Source of the DNA: Ceratopteris richardii
Lineage: Eukaryota > Streptophyta > Polypodiopsida > Polypodiales > Pteridaceae
Assembly (NCBI GenBank): GCA_020310875.1
Contig: CM035435.1
Location: 64,331,336-64,395,335 of the forward strand
Reading direction: 5' to 3'
Length of the DNA: 64,000 nt
The notes below the pieces were generated by a model that saw only the letters and a list, made by a program, of their open reading frames with translations, was not told the origin of the DNA and searched no databases. The translations under genes and the position numbers were made by a program. Within the stretch, counting starts at the first letter, position 1; the number at the start of each line of letters is the position of its first letter. Shown piece after piece: positions 62,755-64,000 of the stretch.

Positions 62755-63657
62755 AAGCTTAGCTGAGCAATCCCAATTTTTACCCAAGGTACAACCTCGT
62801 TGCTGAGTTCTTTTGTATCAGTCACTTGATTCTTCTTTATGTTGATTATCGTGTTTATGATCTTGTCTGATATCACGTCATCAGGAATACTTGAGTTAAT
62901 TTCCGCACTTTAATTTGATCGTTCCACGTTAGGTTCTTTTCCTTTAAAGTTGTCAGTCACACACAGGTTATCTCTTGACTTGAACTTGATTTCTTAGATA
63001 GTCTTGACTTGTCTCGTGCCTATCGTTGCCCTGACTTACTTCTAGCACTATTCACGCATAGCCTAAGCTAGGAATTGACAAAGTTGAGTTCAGAGTATTC
63101 CAACCTTACTTGCAGATCCCTTGCCCTTTAGTGCTCAAGAACCCCGTTCTCAAGCTTGCCGAATGTCCTTGCTTTGGATGCCCTCATGTGCTCTCAATGG
63201 ACCTGTAAAAGTCCGAAGGTTAGCTCAAGACTTAGATTCAAATGACATAATAAATCACTTCCATTTATGCAATTTAGATATCAATTTGCCCTCTGTCTTT
63301 ATGGCAAACAATTCTAGAGACCCCTTGGTTTTGTTCCCCCTGGGTATGGTCCACTAAAAAATACTATAGCTAATAATCTTGATATTAATTTTACCATAAC
63401 TAGTGGAAGTTTTGGTCGTACTCCCCACGAGCTTTCCAACAAAACAAGAATCACAGCAAAAGGATTTCGTATGAGGAAGATATGACAGTTCAGGGATCTA
63501 GGATTAAAACAGGGTAAAACAGGTTATCAAGAAAACAAGGTTTTCTCTCAAGATACAAGTATCGGAACCTCACAAATCACTATTTGCTTGATAAGTATGC
63601 CTAGAATTTACCCCAAAATCAAGTAATAAAGACCCTAGAAATTTGGCCGAAAATGCA
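62755..63657 (-). other. Presumed leader or LTR region of element G
   Basis: Noncoding on both strands. I could not place a primer-binding site or LTR end with confidence. Confidence 0.3.
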
Positions 63658-63988
63658 TGTCAATCGCGATTGACAGAGGTGTCCGTTGGGCCTGTCGATC
63701 GTGATCGACACGTCAGTCGCGATTGACAGTGTCAATCGTGATCGACAGAGTCGGTCGTGGGTCCTATCAATCGCGATCGACAGTGTCAATTGTGATCGAC
63801 ACTTTCTCCACAATTTTTGCCGTGATTTCAGTTGATCGGGGATGTGTCCATCGCGATGGACACGTGACAATGCGAGTTTTGGTGTCAATCGTCAAATTTC
63901 AGTCAGTCGTGATCGATAGTGTCGATCGCGATTGACTAAATCCTACGTGGCAGTTGGTCCATCGTGGGTCTGTCGGTCGCGATCGACA
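63658..63988. repeat. Cluster of about ten 18-bp CpG-rich palindromes
   Basis: Units close to TGTCRATCGYGATYGACA start at 63658, 63693, 63711, 63730, 63765, 63784, 63845, 63901, 63920 and 63971. Those at 63658 and 63845 are perfect palindromes. Degenerate units fill some gaps, and the array seems to run off the window. Confidence 0.9.
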
Positions 63989-64000
63989 GGTCTGTCAGTC

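Noticed and set aside
63658-63988. CRISPR-like array
   Set aside because: Repeat units are palindromes with irregular and often no spacers, in a plant context.

Overview
The window is intergenic DNA from a large, repeat-rich plant genome. It shows only plant-type Ty1/copia and Ty3/gypsy LTR retrotransposons, mostly primed by initiator-Met or Asp tRNA, and I found no intact host gene. A fern, gymnosperm or other large-genome plant would fit, but the sequence alone does not settle the species. The one host-like piece is a WD40-repeat fragment inside an LTR.

Layout. (A) 1-7106: two decayed, tandem copies of an LTR element whose only recognisable coding content is one long unknown ORF (called aORF here) with coiled coils, separated by an LTR at 3664 onward. 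(B, C) The second copy is broken by a noncoding LTR element B (5' LTR 7107-7768), which holds a second noncoding LTR element C (10019-17198) with apparently identical 719-bp LTRs and an ATAGG target duplication. (A again) 17740-18562 is another, truncated LTR of family A. (X) 18650-19422 is an unclassified repeat that recurs at 51576-52315. (Copia cluster) 19423-51270 carries two minus-strand copia elements of one family. The first is interrupted by copia element D (20802-25830). The second is interrupted by a giant Ty3/gypsy element E (29976-48338, GGAGC target duplication), whose 3.5-kb LTRs are packed with (CT)n, C-rich minisatellite and (CA)n-like arrays. E is itself interrupted by a noncoding LTR element F (37075-42869, CTTTC target duplication). 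(G) 52955-62754 is a minus-strand Ty3/gypsy element with an unusual architecture: gag, RT, RNase H, two tandem integrase zinc modules, integrase core, a protease-like domain after integrase, a C-terminal extension with WVPK-like repeats, then the same unknown aORF seen in family A. 63658-63988 is a cluster of 18-bp CpG-rich palindromes.

Relative ages follow from nesting: copia 2 before E before F; copia 1 before D; A2 before B before C. The only LTR pairs in which I saw no differences belong to the two elements with no coding capacity (C and F). The coding elements all carry stops, frameshifts or lost catalytic residues, so any recent movement was probably driven in trans.

The best candidates for something undescribed are the domain order of G, its aORF shared with the aORF-only family A, the structurally mismatched LTRs of E with a captured WD40 piece, and the palindrome array at the right edge. 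All comparisons were made by eye.
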